Shown: one piece after another, positions 14,646 to 26,000 of the stretch | Layout of the letters: each line of letters opens with the position of its first letter | How positions within the stretch are numbered: the first letter of the stretch is position 1 | Assembly: GCF_905475465.1 (NCBI RefSeq) | Contig: NC_062236.1 | Span: 4,722,001 to 4,786,000 of the forward strand | Source: Pieris napi | Lineage: Eukaryota > Arthropoda > Insecta > Lepidoptera > Pieridae | Direction of reading: 5' to 3' | DNA: 64,000 nt | The notes under the pieces: generated by a model | Databases searched by the model: none | Told to the model about the DNA's origin: nothing | What the model saw: only the letters and a program-made list of their open reading frames with translations | Translations under genes and position numbers: made by a program

Positions 14646-14772
14646 CGTACCAATTCTTGAAAGGCCGGCAACGCACTCGCGAGCCCTCTGGCATTGAGAG
14701 TGTCCATGGGCGGCGGTATCACTTAACATCAGGTCCTGACCGTTTGCCCCCTGTTCTAAAAAAAAAAAAAAC
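14646..14772 (+). mobile_element. LINE 3' tail
   Basis: Contains AAAGGCCGGCAACGCACTCG, GAGTGTCCATGGGCGGCGG and TATCACTTAACATCAGG, and ends in 13 A residues. It is the shortest clean copy of this tail and marks the retrotransposed 3' end. Confidence 0.7.
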
Positions 14773-14956
14773 GTTTTTTTATGGGTAAATATTATTCATT
14801 AATCTTAGAAAAGTTTTTTTGAATCACAAAGATAATTTATGTAGACGAGTCGCGAGAGTTTCGTTAATAAACAGATTACACGCAGTACTTAATAAGTCGA
14901 TAGTAGAAAAGTAAAAATATTCGTAATTGGTTGGTGGATTTTATTTTATTCATTAA

Positions 14957-15287
14957 CTAGCCGTTTCGCGCCCGCTTTGCTGGACGAATTAAAATAAATT
15001 TTATGTTTCATTATTTTATTTTTTTTCATATTTTTATTATTCTTCTTTTTAACTTCCCGCTAAGAAAATTGATATATTTCGAAAATCGAGTTTTTAACAG
15101 ATGTTGACGTTTAGAGGTTCTAGGAAGCCTCCCCGAATGTTTCCGCGGTGAAGTCCGTATGGATAAATTTTCATAAAAGTAAAACAGCAATAAAAAATGA
15201 AGGAACGTTGGAATTTACGTTGGATACGATCAGTGGTTTAGGCGTGATTGAGCCTCAAACGAAGACCATTTTCATTATATATATAGA
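14957..15287 (-). mobile_element. non-autonomous Helitron, type 2
   Basis: Read on the minus strand it starts TCTATATATATAATG (after an A) and ends GCGCGAAACGGCTAG followed by T, so both ends fit Helitron rules. The interior differs from type 1. Confidence 0.65.
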
Positions 15288-15431
15288 TTAAATGATCGAA
15301 ATTATTGTGTTATAGAATTACATAGGTTATAGGTTAATTATATAGGTTTGTGGCGACAGTTTCGGTTATAAACACTTTTTACTTTGCTGTTACAAATTCT
15401 ACTTAGTCTTGACTTAATGTCCTAATAACCC

Positions 15432-15540
15432 CTAGATGGAGCAGAGGGCGTTCAGAGTGAGTCTCCATCGCGTTCGGTATTGAGCCTCGTATTTCACCTC
15501 GCTCCATGTCTTTACGGCTCTCTTTGCTTCATATATAAAT
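15432..15540 (-). mobile_element. LINE reverse-transcriptase C-terminal fragment, second family
   Basis: The minus-strand frame reads AVKTWSEVKYEAQ then RWRLTLNALCSI and stop (TAG at 15432-15434). This resembles the W-S-E-V-K ... R-x-R-W-R ... A-L-C ending of insect non-LTR retrotransposon proteins. Confidence 0.5.
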
Positions 15541-15599
15541 GTACGACGTTTGCTTGGAACGGTTACGCTTCCGCTTTCTTTGCGAAATCCAATCAAGCG

Positions 15600-17100
15600 C
15601 CTGCTTGGGGATATAATTGGAATCTTTTCAGAGTGTCACTACTTATTATATAGTATGTAAAACAAGCAAGTTAATATAAAAAGTTTAATTGATTCCTAGA
15701 ATCAAATTAAGGTTAATAATTTACTAAATTATTTAGTAGCAGGAGTCAGTTTAACATATTCCATTAAAGTACCGTAAGCATATTAATCACTTATAAATTA
15801 ATGTGTAGTTTAAATGGAGCAAATATTTTTTTCCTACGGTGATAAATGACTTAATCTATTCCTCTTAAGGTAAAATGTAAGTGTTTAAAAGCTTGTAATT
15901 ATTCTAATCGTAAGATAAAAAACAAGTATATCGCTCTTATACTAGGTGACATTTAGAAAATAAACGATAATTGAGTTACTCTGTAATTTAGTTATACTTT
16001 GGACAAAAAATACAAATTAATAGCTTTATTTTTTACTACATTTAATAACTTCATTAGGTAACATGCTCGTCTCTGAAGTTATAACCTCATCTTAGTTAAG
16101 GTATATGATGATCCGTAGTCAATGTCCGCGAATATAAGTGGAATTCGACTTTAAATAGGGCCAAGTCTAGATATTAATATAAATAAGTAAGTTAACTAGA
16201 TAATAGTCAACACGTAACGTTGTCGGTACTGCGATTGATCTCGCGACTGCACTCCCAATTGTGAACTAAACTTCACGATAGGAGACCACGATGAGATATT
16301 AAGATATCTCCTCTTGCGTCGCCTTAATAAAGAATGGCCAACGTGGCTAGAACAGTCTGAAGCACTCTTAACTATAACATAGATGTTTAAAGTATGATTG
16401 AAGAACAGGTTAATTTTAACAAAGTATTTCTGTTTAACTTTATAGCAATATTAATGATGGACTTCAAGGTTTATATCGGCCGTGCCTAGTTCAGGTCAAA
16501 AGTTCAAGCGCAGTTTCAATAATTCACAAACTTTTTAACAGTTTTGTATGCCAAACACATATATTATATGTATTAATGTATTTTTTTAGTTTGTAAAACA
16601 GTAAATGATGTCACAGTATTTCTGAGTCATATCATATTATATTTAAATAAATTATTTGATAAGTTAACAATAAACCGTTCTATAACACGAGCCAAATAAC
16701 CTTTGAGTTTTTTCATTTCATATTTTTTAATATGTTATGTCTAATGTGAAAAAATATATTTAAATTCTGTATTGGACTAGAAAGTGCGCTAAAAATTAGC
16801 ATGACACACTTAAATGTTTTATTTTATGTGAATTATGGCTGACAAAAACTTCATAATTTAACTGAGAAAGTTATGAATAGTTAATATAATATTTTTTTAA
16901 ACTAAAGTTTTGGTATTGTTCAAATAGACCAGTATGGATCCCTTGGAGGATCGGTATGGCTCCAAGGATTCGTTTTCTGAGAGGAGTATTGTTGTTTTCG
17001 AAGTCCGGTTTTCTGTTTTAGATTTATTTATTAGGTTAAACAGATGAAGAGTTAAGTCAACAAACACAACGACAAACGAACAATGACTAGCTATGGTAAA
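15600..17100. other. intergenic, nothing recognised
   Basis: AT-rich sequence. A slightly GC-richer stretch at about 16,200-16,370 (acgttgtcggtactgcgatt) has no open frame that I can relate to a family. Confidence 0.55.
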
Positions 17101-17118
17101 GAATATTATATCGTGTAG

Positions 17119-17346
17119 TCTATATATATAAAAATGTTATGTACGCTTCAAAAACTCAAAAAGTTCTGCACCGATCGAGTTGAAATTTTAGCATGTTATA
17201 TAATCCGCATCAAGGATTGTTTTTATCTATTTTTTTCATTTTTTTCCACTAATATTGCAAAATTAAACTTATATGAAATGTATTCTTTGTTTTTTTCTCA
17301 ATTCTCAACCATTCAATCACAATGTACCACAGCGAAGCGTGGCTAG
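17119..17346 (+). mobile_element. non-autonomous Helitron, type 3
   Basis: It starts TCTATATATATAAAAATG. It ends with a small hairpin (CCACAGCGAAGCGTGG) directly before CTAG, the 3' layout of Helitrons, though the following base is G instead of T. No coding content of its own. Confidence 0.55.
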
Positions 17347-18479
17347 GCACAACTTCATTATAGATTAGATAAGGTACAATAAAATTTTAGTAAAAACTAA
17401 TTTATATTTTTTACATGCAATGTTTTCCTCTCGAGATTTATAATGGTCAGTCAGTGTTCAAAGGATCGGTATGAAAAAATTATAAACAAAATGTTACACA
17501 AGTTGCGGAAATGTTTTTTGTATATAATATAAAGCTAGCCAAAAAACGACATTAAAAATTAAGACGCCTTTATTTTTTGTTCAAGCAAAAACCTGTACAT
17601 TGTTAGATCTAAATACCAAGATACTTGATAATTATTAAGCTGACGGAAGATTTTTGCAGGTTTTTTATTTCTAGCAAAAACGATATCTTTATTAGCTTAT
17701 TAGTCTTATTGCGGTTAAGGCTCTACCAATGTGTTGTTTCCATTGATATTGTTAATACCTTTTATAATACTAGTAACAACGTTTATTATAATTCCTACAA
17801 TTAAATAATGAACTGCGCATCTTTGACCGAGAACGTAAATAATTTTCATCTTAAGTCTAGTAATAAGATTTGGATAGTTAAGCTATCGATAGATAAACAA
17901 GAACTACGTGATTTATTTTTGGTAATATTACTTTTATAAATGTATGTCGCGTTGGAAGATTAAGTGATCTAACTAAATAAATGTTACATACACGTAAAGA
18001 ATTGCACTCGATAAATTAGAAAAATTAAAATTTCTTTATTTGTTAATTTCGTGTTTAATCCCACTGGAAAAAAATAAGTTAGCTTTAAAAATACTGATTT
18101 ATGAATGTTCTTAGCGATTAAACCGAGCTTAAAGTAGCTCGTAATATTTGATTGGCCTTTAAGTATTCGGATAAGGGGATTTAATGAAAAAATAAAAGCT
18201 CTGCTTGTTTTATCATCTTTTAGCCGACAAAGAAAGTTGAAAGAGCCCGCGAAGCAATTGATCTTGTGTCACGTTTTGTAATCGATGTGGTGCATAATTC
18301 ATGCTCTGTGTGATCATAGAGTTACAATGTATAGATCGTTTTCTGATGAAATATTGATGAATAAGACAACATTTATTACAGGTGCTATTCAATGCAATAG
18401 AAATAAGTTTTAGTAGTATATATATATTATAGTTATAGTAGAACTCGGCCAAAGCACAACTAAATAGGTAGACCTCCGA

Positions 18480-18610
18480 AGACACCTTGTTTCAAACCTG
18501 TAACGACCGGACATGGAATGGCTGGCGGGCATGGTATCTTCATCAGCTGTGACCTGCGTCAAATTTTCTTTGGAACATTTTTTAAAGCTCGTAATCATAA
18601 GACGCATAAA
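18480..18610. other. unassigned GC-richer segment
   Basis: About 130 bases, open on both strands. The minus frame gives TADEDTMPASHSMSGRYRFE; the plus frame MAGGHGIFISCDLRQIFFG. No splice-supported gene could be built around it. It could be a repeat relic or an old exon. Confidence 0.35.
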
Positions 18611-18971
18611 AATAGCTTTAAATTTAAATTATATATAATTGACTTTGAAATGTACACAAGCCAGTTAGTCGATCTCTTATTATATTATACAAACAGATAA
18701 ACCTTAGTCAAAAAAAATACATAGTATACGAATCTATAATTTCGTAAGTCTACATATGGAGGTAGTAGCGTCAACAAGTGTGTTCGAGAAAGGTCAGGGT
18801 GCCTCAAACTACACAGTAATTAAAGGTTTATTTTTGGCGATAACCATCAGTAAAACAGTTACCTACATCGGCGTAAAAAGCCAATGGTTTCACTTCAACA
18901 GACCTTGTTGTGAAGGACCGTAAAAAGTCAGTTCATAATACGTGTGAATTTAATAACTTATACAGGTTTCT

Positions 18972-19192
18972 ATAGACTACAAGCAAACACGGCGAACTCC
19001 GTTTCGCCACCAGATGGCTTCGTTTTATGTAACATTTCGTTTGGTGATCCCGCTTTTCTGTTGAAATTTTTCCTGCTATAAACCTCACGGAGCCCGAGAC
19101 CTTTCCAACGAATGCAAAACCGTGAAAATCGGTTCGTGCGTTCTGGAGTTATAGCGTCAGGAAGGAAAACCCGACTTATTTTTATATAGTAG
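18972..19192 (-). mobile_element. Helitron-like repeat, type 4
   Basis: On the minus strand it begins TCTACTATATAAAAATAAG, then GTCGGGTTTTCC, and ends near CGAAACGGAGTTCGCCGTG plus about 20 bases. The start resembles lepidopteran Helitrons; the 3' end is not cleanly CTAG. Confidence 0.45.
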
Positions 19193-19269
19193 ATTTGTCA
19201 GTAAGTAGTAACTGAGGTATACAAATATACGGTTGAAAACGGTTGTAAAATATATTCTGTAATAGTCTT

Positions 19270-19537
19270 GGGAGCGTTCAAGTTTTACGTAACGAATTTT
19301 TTTTCCTTTTGTAAAACGTTACGAGCCGGGGCGGGGATTAAATTAAGCGTTATTGTTAATATTTTTTTCGACTTACACCACATAATAGTAACTAAAGAGT
19401 CACTAGGTGGTCACGAAACGTTCTACTATACTTGGGTACAGTACTGTACTTGGGTACTGAAAAACGTTACGGCGAGTTACATGGGGGGGGGGTCAATAAT
19501 CTCCAAAAATTGCGTTACGTAATACTTGAACGCTCCC
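19270..19537. mobile_element. MITE family A, full-length copy
   Basis: Terminal inverted repeats GGGAGCGTTCAAGT and ACTTGAACGCTCCC bound a 268-base element, and CTT stands on both sides (19267-19269, 19538-19540). Inner landmarks are a G run (19483-19491), GGGGCGGGGATT and repeated CGTAACG or CGTTACG. An open frame crosses it but looks incidental. Related copies are at 26771-26995 and 44329-44562 in the opposite orientation. Confidence 0.8.
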
Positions 19538-19638
19538 CTTGTCATATGTGGAAATTTGAGGATAATACAAACTGATTTAATGCAAGTGGCATTATAAATC
19601 TTTATGAGTTTTATGGAGCTCCTTCAACTAATGATTAA

Positions 19639-19799
19639 AGGCAAGGTGACCGGTAGAAGGAGACCTGACCGCAGACGCTAGTCTCAGTTAAAGAATCTTC
19701 GGCAATGGTTTGGTCGAAAGTCATTGTTCAGAAGCGCGGCTTCCAAAATTCAAGTAGCCATGATGATCGCCAACCTTCGAAAGGAGATGGGTTGGTAAA
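19639..19799 (+). mobile_element. LINE protein C-terminal fragment with in-frame stop
   Basis: The plus-strand frame reads GKVTGRRRPDRRR, a stop, then SQLKNLRQWFG and IQVAMMIANLRKE before the final stop. It matches the usual end of a lepidopteran LINE protein (R-R-x-S-x-L-x-N-L-R-x-W, then A-x-M-I-A-N-L-R). The internal TAG makes it a dead copy. Confidence 0.6.
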
Positions 19800-19975
19800 G
19801 GCTTTATTAAAGACGCACTCAACTCAATTAACCATCTAGAATAATTAAAATATTATTCTCAGTCGTATTCTTCATTGCTGAAGATCGTATCACTGTAAGG
19901 TACCTGCTGCCCTTCTAGTGATATCTCTCCCTTAGTACAGCTGTTATGAGGAGACATGTGAGAATCGTGACTTGG

Positions 19976-20110
19976 TCACTCCAGCGGATTGGCGATTTGC
20001 GTTCTACATTGCCGAGGCTTGTCCAGGTTCTCTGGTTCGCGACGGGCGATATGCCCAAAGTAAATAAGAACTTTTGCAGAAACTCTTGAAGCATGTTGTT
20101 GAGAGTCTCG
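19976..20110 (-). mobile_element. LINE protein fragment, opposite strand
   Basis: The minus-strand frame reads SRVSAKVLIYFGHIARREPE and ends near ANPLE. F-G-H-I-A-R-R is a frequent motif shortly before the C-terminus in LINE proteins. It lies about 180 bases from the plus-strand fragment at 19639, so two different copies were dropped here. Confidence 0.55.
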
Positions 20111-20199
20111 TACGAACTGTAACTGAAATAACAATTGCCAAATAAATATAGTAAAATTGATTTTGTACCTCAGTTTTATTAACAAGATTTCTCATATAC

Positions 20200-22360
20200 C
20201 TTATAGTAAAATCGAGGTATTTTTAGGTGCGAATTATAATAATCGAATGAAGTCTGATTTACGGTCGATATCATAATAGTATAATGGAGACATTCGAATT
20301 TATGTCTCTTTATTCAATGGTAATGTGAAATGCATTGTGAGCTTAATGTATACATCAGCAGTTTTGATTTAAAAAAAATTTTTACTTGCAAAGAATGTAA
20401 TGTAATATCTTTACTGTCAGACACTCTTATATAGACATTTTGGTGTATTGTCGGATACTCAAGAAATTTAAGGAACCGTTTCTCAGGCCATCAAATAAGT
20501 AACGAAAAGTATGTAAATTATTTTTAGAGTTGGATCTAGTAAAAAAAACCCCGGGTGAAGGGGGGCCGAATGCTGGTGGATTTAACGCGTTTGCCGAACA
20601 CATAAGGTATCGGTCGTGTGTATATACCTAACTCCTCATACAATGCTTTTTATATAATTTAAACAAAATACAGGTTTATAATTAAATTGTAATGGTATTT
20701 TAAATATAATTTATCACTGATTAATAAGTTATCATTGCGTAACTTTTGGCTTCATTCAAATTCAATATTTAAATTCGAATTAAGATAAACATGTCCTGAG
20801 GAACATCAGACTTTATGGCGACATGTTTCTTTCATCTTGTCCTAATTAATTTTCATCTTTAGTAGCTGATCTCTTGAAATTCGTTATAATCATATGTTTG
20901 TAATCGTCCAGAACCATACTATGCCGTTGCACAGGGATCTGTCCGCGGTCCAACCCAATTTTTATATATAAATATAATTTATTAATAGAAAAAGAAAACT
21001 TGTTTAATCTAATACACCTAATGCCAAATTTATAATTTTTGTGGACAATACCGTTTTAGTTTTTATTGGATCTACGTGACACTCAGCCCAGCTCATCGTT
21101 GAAAATCGTATGAAATTGATCTTGGTGACTATAGGAATTATGTACTACAAAAATAAAATATTGCATTCGGAAACGGGATCATATGGAATTTATGGGGTAA
21201 GCCTGGATCTTCACAGCATACATATTCAATATAAAGGGCCTGGGACTAGTGCTAGACAGGCTACTTCTAATTAATTTGCGATATTTGTTTTAAAATAAGT
21301 GTTTGATGATTTGCTATTTTAAAAGAGTACCGAGAGTTTTTTACGCCGGATTTTTCTCTCGGCCTACACCCTCTGTCTTCTTTGCCGATGAGTAGGGATG
21401 CCTACAAATTCAAATTTAATGACGTGGAATAAGTGATAAGTACATCTATCTTATGTTCCATAATAAACATATTTTTTTTTTATTTTAAATTTTAATAATC
21501 TCAAGTCACAATTTCCAAAAGCCAAATCAAATTTCAGTAGAGAAAACGTATCGACAGCTTTTGAATTTAGATCTAAGTTTGAGTGACGCTTTAGTATACG
21601 ATATAGATCAATGCTTTTAACCATACTGTTAACATTTTACGGAAATATAATCAATAATATTGTTTATTTTCTGATTGTAATACATGCTTCAATGTAATTT
21701 CTTACAGACAATTATAACATCTAAAACATATGACATAATGGTCAATATTAAATAAGCTCATTTAAACAGTGACACTTGTCCATGTATTGAGATACGAACT
21801 AGTTTTGATGGTTTCTTTTATCTTTAAGATATACATTATGCAAATCTATCATTCCATTTTGGTAGCATCATTCCTTTATAATGTTAGGTAATAAAGAATG
21901 AATCAGAATGGAGTTAATGATCCTAATGCAAATTATTAGATAGGTACTCTGGCTTCGGGGTGACATACTTGACCTCACATAATATCGAGTAGTTTTTGTT
22001 TCGTTCAAGAATTTATATGATATAGTTTTTGATTATTGAATTGAGAATCGAAAGGAACGTGCAAATTGATATTTTTATTGGCACTTATTTGGATAAATTG
22101 TTGCCGTGTCGTGTATTGCGGATGCCCTTTCTATCATCTCAATTTCGTTTAGTATCCGAGTAGTCTGAAAATAAATGTGGAAATAAAATAACGAAAATCA
22201 TAATTATTTGTATCTATTTACCAGTGCATACAGGCAAAATTATTATTAACATTAATAATCTATATTTTAGGCTAAATTTTGCATACATATTATAAATTAT
22301 AATTAAATAACCTTCTAGATTTTTTAAATAATTTTCATAAAAAATATTTGACATGTTTTA
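20200..22360. other. intergenic, only repeat C recognised
   Basis: AT-rich spacer between LINE fragments and the SINE at 22378. A C/G patch near 20,545-20,600 (accccgggtgaaggggggcc) is unassigned. No host exon seen. Confidence 0.55.
21236..21481 (+). repeat. interspersed repeat C, copy 2
   Basis: Same order and orientation as the 10352 copy. Differences are a few bases, a 5-base gap near 21301 and a small insertion near 21440. The two copies are about 10.9 kb apart and their flanks differ, so this looks like two insertions and not a segmental duplication. Confidence 0.7.
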
Positions 22361-22377
22361 ACTTCCAGCGACAGTTT

Positions 22378-22628
22378 TTTTTATTTTTATGGCTCTGGCA
22401 CGATTTGTGCATCAGCCAGCGTCAAGTATAGGATTTTTTATAATTCGTGCTTGTCTTTAGAAATTCGACCGTGTCCTCCATGTACGGTTTAGGTACTCGC
22501 CCGGCACCGCACAACCCTCCCAAAGGCCGAGAACAAATTTAAATTAAAACTTGCCCTCGAACCGGGAATCGAACCCGGTACCCCTCACCTAGCTGCCACT
22601 TAATAAGACCGCTAGGCTATGAGGTCCC
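22378..22628 (-). mobile_element. tRNA-derived SINE with perfect target duplication
   Basis: On the minus strand the head reads like a tRNA: A box TAGCCTAGCGGTC and B box GGGTTCGATTCCCGG, both parts of an RNA polymerase III promoter. The body runs to a short A-rich tail. A 14-base direct repeat, TCCAGCGACAGTTT, flanks it at 22364-22377 and 22629-22642 with no mismatch, so the insertion looks recent. It is not a working tRNA gene because the acceptor stem does not close. Confidence 0.85.
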
Positions 22629-23062
22629 TCCAGCGACAGTTTAAAAGAACTTTGTTGACAAAGTTGTTTTCGCGCCATCTATAAAAATTCATGCGAAACT
22701 AAAGAAGCTATTCAGCTAGTTTAGCAACTAAAGCCTTCAACGGCTTCAATGGAAGGTTTAAGATATGCATTAAAGTATCAAGAGATGGCATATCTTTAAT
22801 CAGCATTAATAATCTAGACAATATTTATTTTAACCATTATAAGGTGGATTTCATTTTTTATACGCTGTATCTTATTAAATTTATCAACTTTATTCGTTTC
22901 TTCTTCAGGAGATAATTCTTTATTTAAAACGTTATGTAATTAGACTGATTAAGTTTTAATAATAAAAAGATAAGTCATGAATTGAAATGTGAAGGAGCTT
23001 GTGTAAATCAGTGTATAGGAATTGAGATTTCATAGAATCAATACATTGTTTCTTCGCATATA

Positions 23063-23068
23063 TTTATT
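23063..23068 (-). promoter_or_regulatory. nudel polyadenylation signal
   Basis: A canonical AATAAA on the minus strand lies about 30 bases after the nudel stop codon. It is the nearest candidate 3' end signal. The short 3' UTR it implies is inference. Confidence 0.5.
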
Positions 23069-23096
23069 AACCTAAGATAAAAATAAATGAAACAGA

Positions 23097-26000
23097 TTAT
23101 AAGCACTCTATAAAAAGTCGGAAACAATTAGCTAAAGGATCAAGCGTGGCACGTGCGATGGGGGAATGAGAATTCCTTAGTCGTATATTTGTATTATTAT
23201 TTAGTGGAATGTCGGCAAAATCATCCACAACGAGGTTGTTGTGTGGATAGGATTTCTCTGGCGTCGGCAGCTGCTTGGCGTGACCGCCAATAAACCCAAC
23301 TTCACGACAAATGTCTTCTAAATCCGATTTCGTGTGCCCTTCAGTTGGATAGCATTTAGAGTACCACACACCGTGGGAACGAAGTATTACTTCGCCTATA
23401 CCTGGCCTGGAAATAAATATAGTTTGGTTTACCAAGTACTAATACTAATAAAATATTTTGAAACAAATGAACATCGCTAATTTCCAGAAATGTACAATTG
23501 TTTCCAAGGAGTAACCACAGAGCAATAAAAACGTAACGAACAAATAAACTCAATTTTGAATTTATAAATTGGTATACGCGGAGTCGAGCTTATGGAAATT
23601 AACAAGGAATCTTATTATCTTTTTGTTCACTTCCCTACGTACTGAAAGCTTTATTAATTGGATTAAATAGCTTTAAATTGCTTGCTTTCACAGAAACTTG
23701 TGATACAGAAAAAATGCTTAAATATAATACTTTTAAACTGTTTCATTCATACCATTACTTTTTTAAGCCGTTTACAATTTCTTTAAGTTTGGTCTACCCC
23801 AAAGCTAGAGTAAGACTCAAATTAAAAAAAAAACACAAATAAATTCTATTTAATACTTTTTAGACAATTTTGGAGTCGATTTTTTTAAAGAAATAAGAAA
23901 GATTTATTAAGGCAATGGAATAATTCCCTGAAAGAAACGAGGCGTAGATACATATAATATACAATATACATAAATAATAGTAAAATGCCTTACAATGTTC
24001 CTTGAGGTGCGCTGAGACCAATACACGTTCGTTCATCTTCTCCATTTGGACAGTCTGGTATTCCGTCACATACCATATCCATCGCTATGCAGTAGTCTTC
24101 ACTGGAAGCATCTTTGCCACATCTAAATCATCAAGTTCTCATCGTTAATTTTTTTTAATTTTATTAGTGGATCTTAGATTAATAAGAGTTTAATTAGGTT
24201 GATCATTAGTTTACGGATATGGGTGCGATTTAGATGGAAGGCAATTTACTTGGCTTTCATTTCCTGCAGTAGTGCCCACAAGTTTAATGTCAAACAATCC
24301 TATTTAATGGACTTTGTATACGTTAAGTGAAATGGTTGTTAAAGTGAAGTCAAACCAAAGGGTTATCTAATCGTATTTATTGAGGTACATTCTACTGTTT
24401 AAAATATATGTATAATGTATATACTATATATACGTATATATATACGAGTATATCATAACAATTTACATTGTATAGAATTAGAAGCAAGTGTAACGAGGAG
24501 GCACCGCCAAAGTTGTGGGCCAGGAGGCCTTAAAAGTTCCCATCATCCATTTTAGAAAACACCTATATCTACTGGTCAATTTCAAGGACAAAAAGTCTAA
24601 ATATTCAATATAATATAAAATCTATTTCAATACCATAACACTTTAGGTGAACATAAAATTAACTGGAAACGTAGCAATACGTTGTTACGTAACGATATTT
24701 TGAAAATAAAACATTAAGTTTTATACATCAATAATTCAAAACAAGCTAAAGGTAGAACATTATTTGCAATAGAATCACTCGGATACAAAGAGTGAGTATC
24801 AATTTCAATGCATTTCAATGGTCAAGTATTGAATGGCACTATTTCAAATGCAAGCAAGCAGAACTGTAATATGGTTGTACCTAGTTGTAGGAAATCTATA
24901 GAACCCATCTGACCGTAAAAATTCCTTTTACGAAATAGTTGCCTGTATAGTGCATACTAATGCGAAAAATGAGACGATTTACAACGTTTATATTACAATA
25001 CAAAGCAAAAATAGAATAATAATACGAATAAAATAAACAGTTTCACATACATAAACTAAACATAGTAAAAAACTATATGAGCCTATGTATGTTCAATACC
25101 TGAAAGCATTTTTAGCGAAACACTTGCAGAACAAAGGATCTTCATCGCTTCTGTCGTGGCAGTGTAGGACTCCGTCACACAGCCTGGAGGGCATCACTCT
25201 ACTGAGGTAGTCCGAGCAAGTTGTTTGGCCAGGTTCGTCTGTCCCATCAGAACAGTCTGGGTGTCCATCTTTGAATAGCTCTTTGGAGATGCACTGTCCA
25301 TTTCGGCATTTAAGTTGACCTACCGGGCATTCTGAGAAAATGTTTTTATTACAGCCTCATGAAAAAAGGTTCTTTCGTCAACTTATATTTATCAAAAATA
25401 ATATATAGATTTTAGATTATTTTTGTTATTTGAATAATTGATTTACAATTTAATCAACGTGTTTTGAGCAATTGATAAAAGTAAGGTGACCAACTATCTG
25501 AGTTTTGAACTCTGTTTTCTGTACTCTGAAAGTACTCATTTGTATAATTTAATTTTCATAGAAATTTCCTTATGTTGTCCAGGCACTAATGCTGCTATTG
25601 TTAGGGTATTTTCACTAGGGGATTATTGGAGCACTGCTCCAGAAGTCGCAACTTTCTGTAAAAACATTATCTGCCGCCTTAACAGTCAAATTTAATATGC
25701 GATATGAAAGTTTTTCGGATGTGGCTACATTATTAGACAAACATCCTCATTTGGCAAAAAAATCCACTCCGAATAAAAATATGCATTTAAAAGAAAATAA
25801 AGATTTTATCGTTTATCTAATTAAAAGTGAATAACTTTTTGAAAAAAATAGTTGGTCACCTTAATATAAGCAAAAGTAAAAAAAATATTAACGTCACGTT
25901 ATAATCTACGCCTTACGCATTATAAATATTTAAAAATGTATGACTAAATTAATTTACGAAGACACGCTAATACCAGAAGCTGGTGGTTTGAATTAAAGTC

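Noticed and set aside
19268..19522. 84-codon open frame
   Set aside because: It coincides with a 268-base MITE and follows its terminal repeat; not a gene.
22545..22628. Apparent minus-strand tRNA gene
   Set aside because: It is the tRNA-like head of a SINE bounded by a 14-base target duplication.
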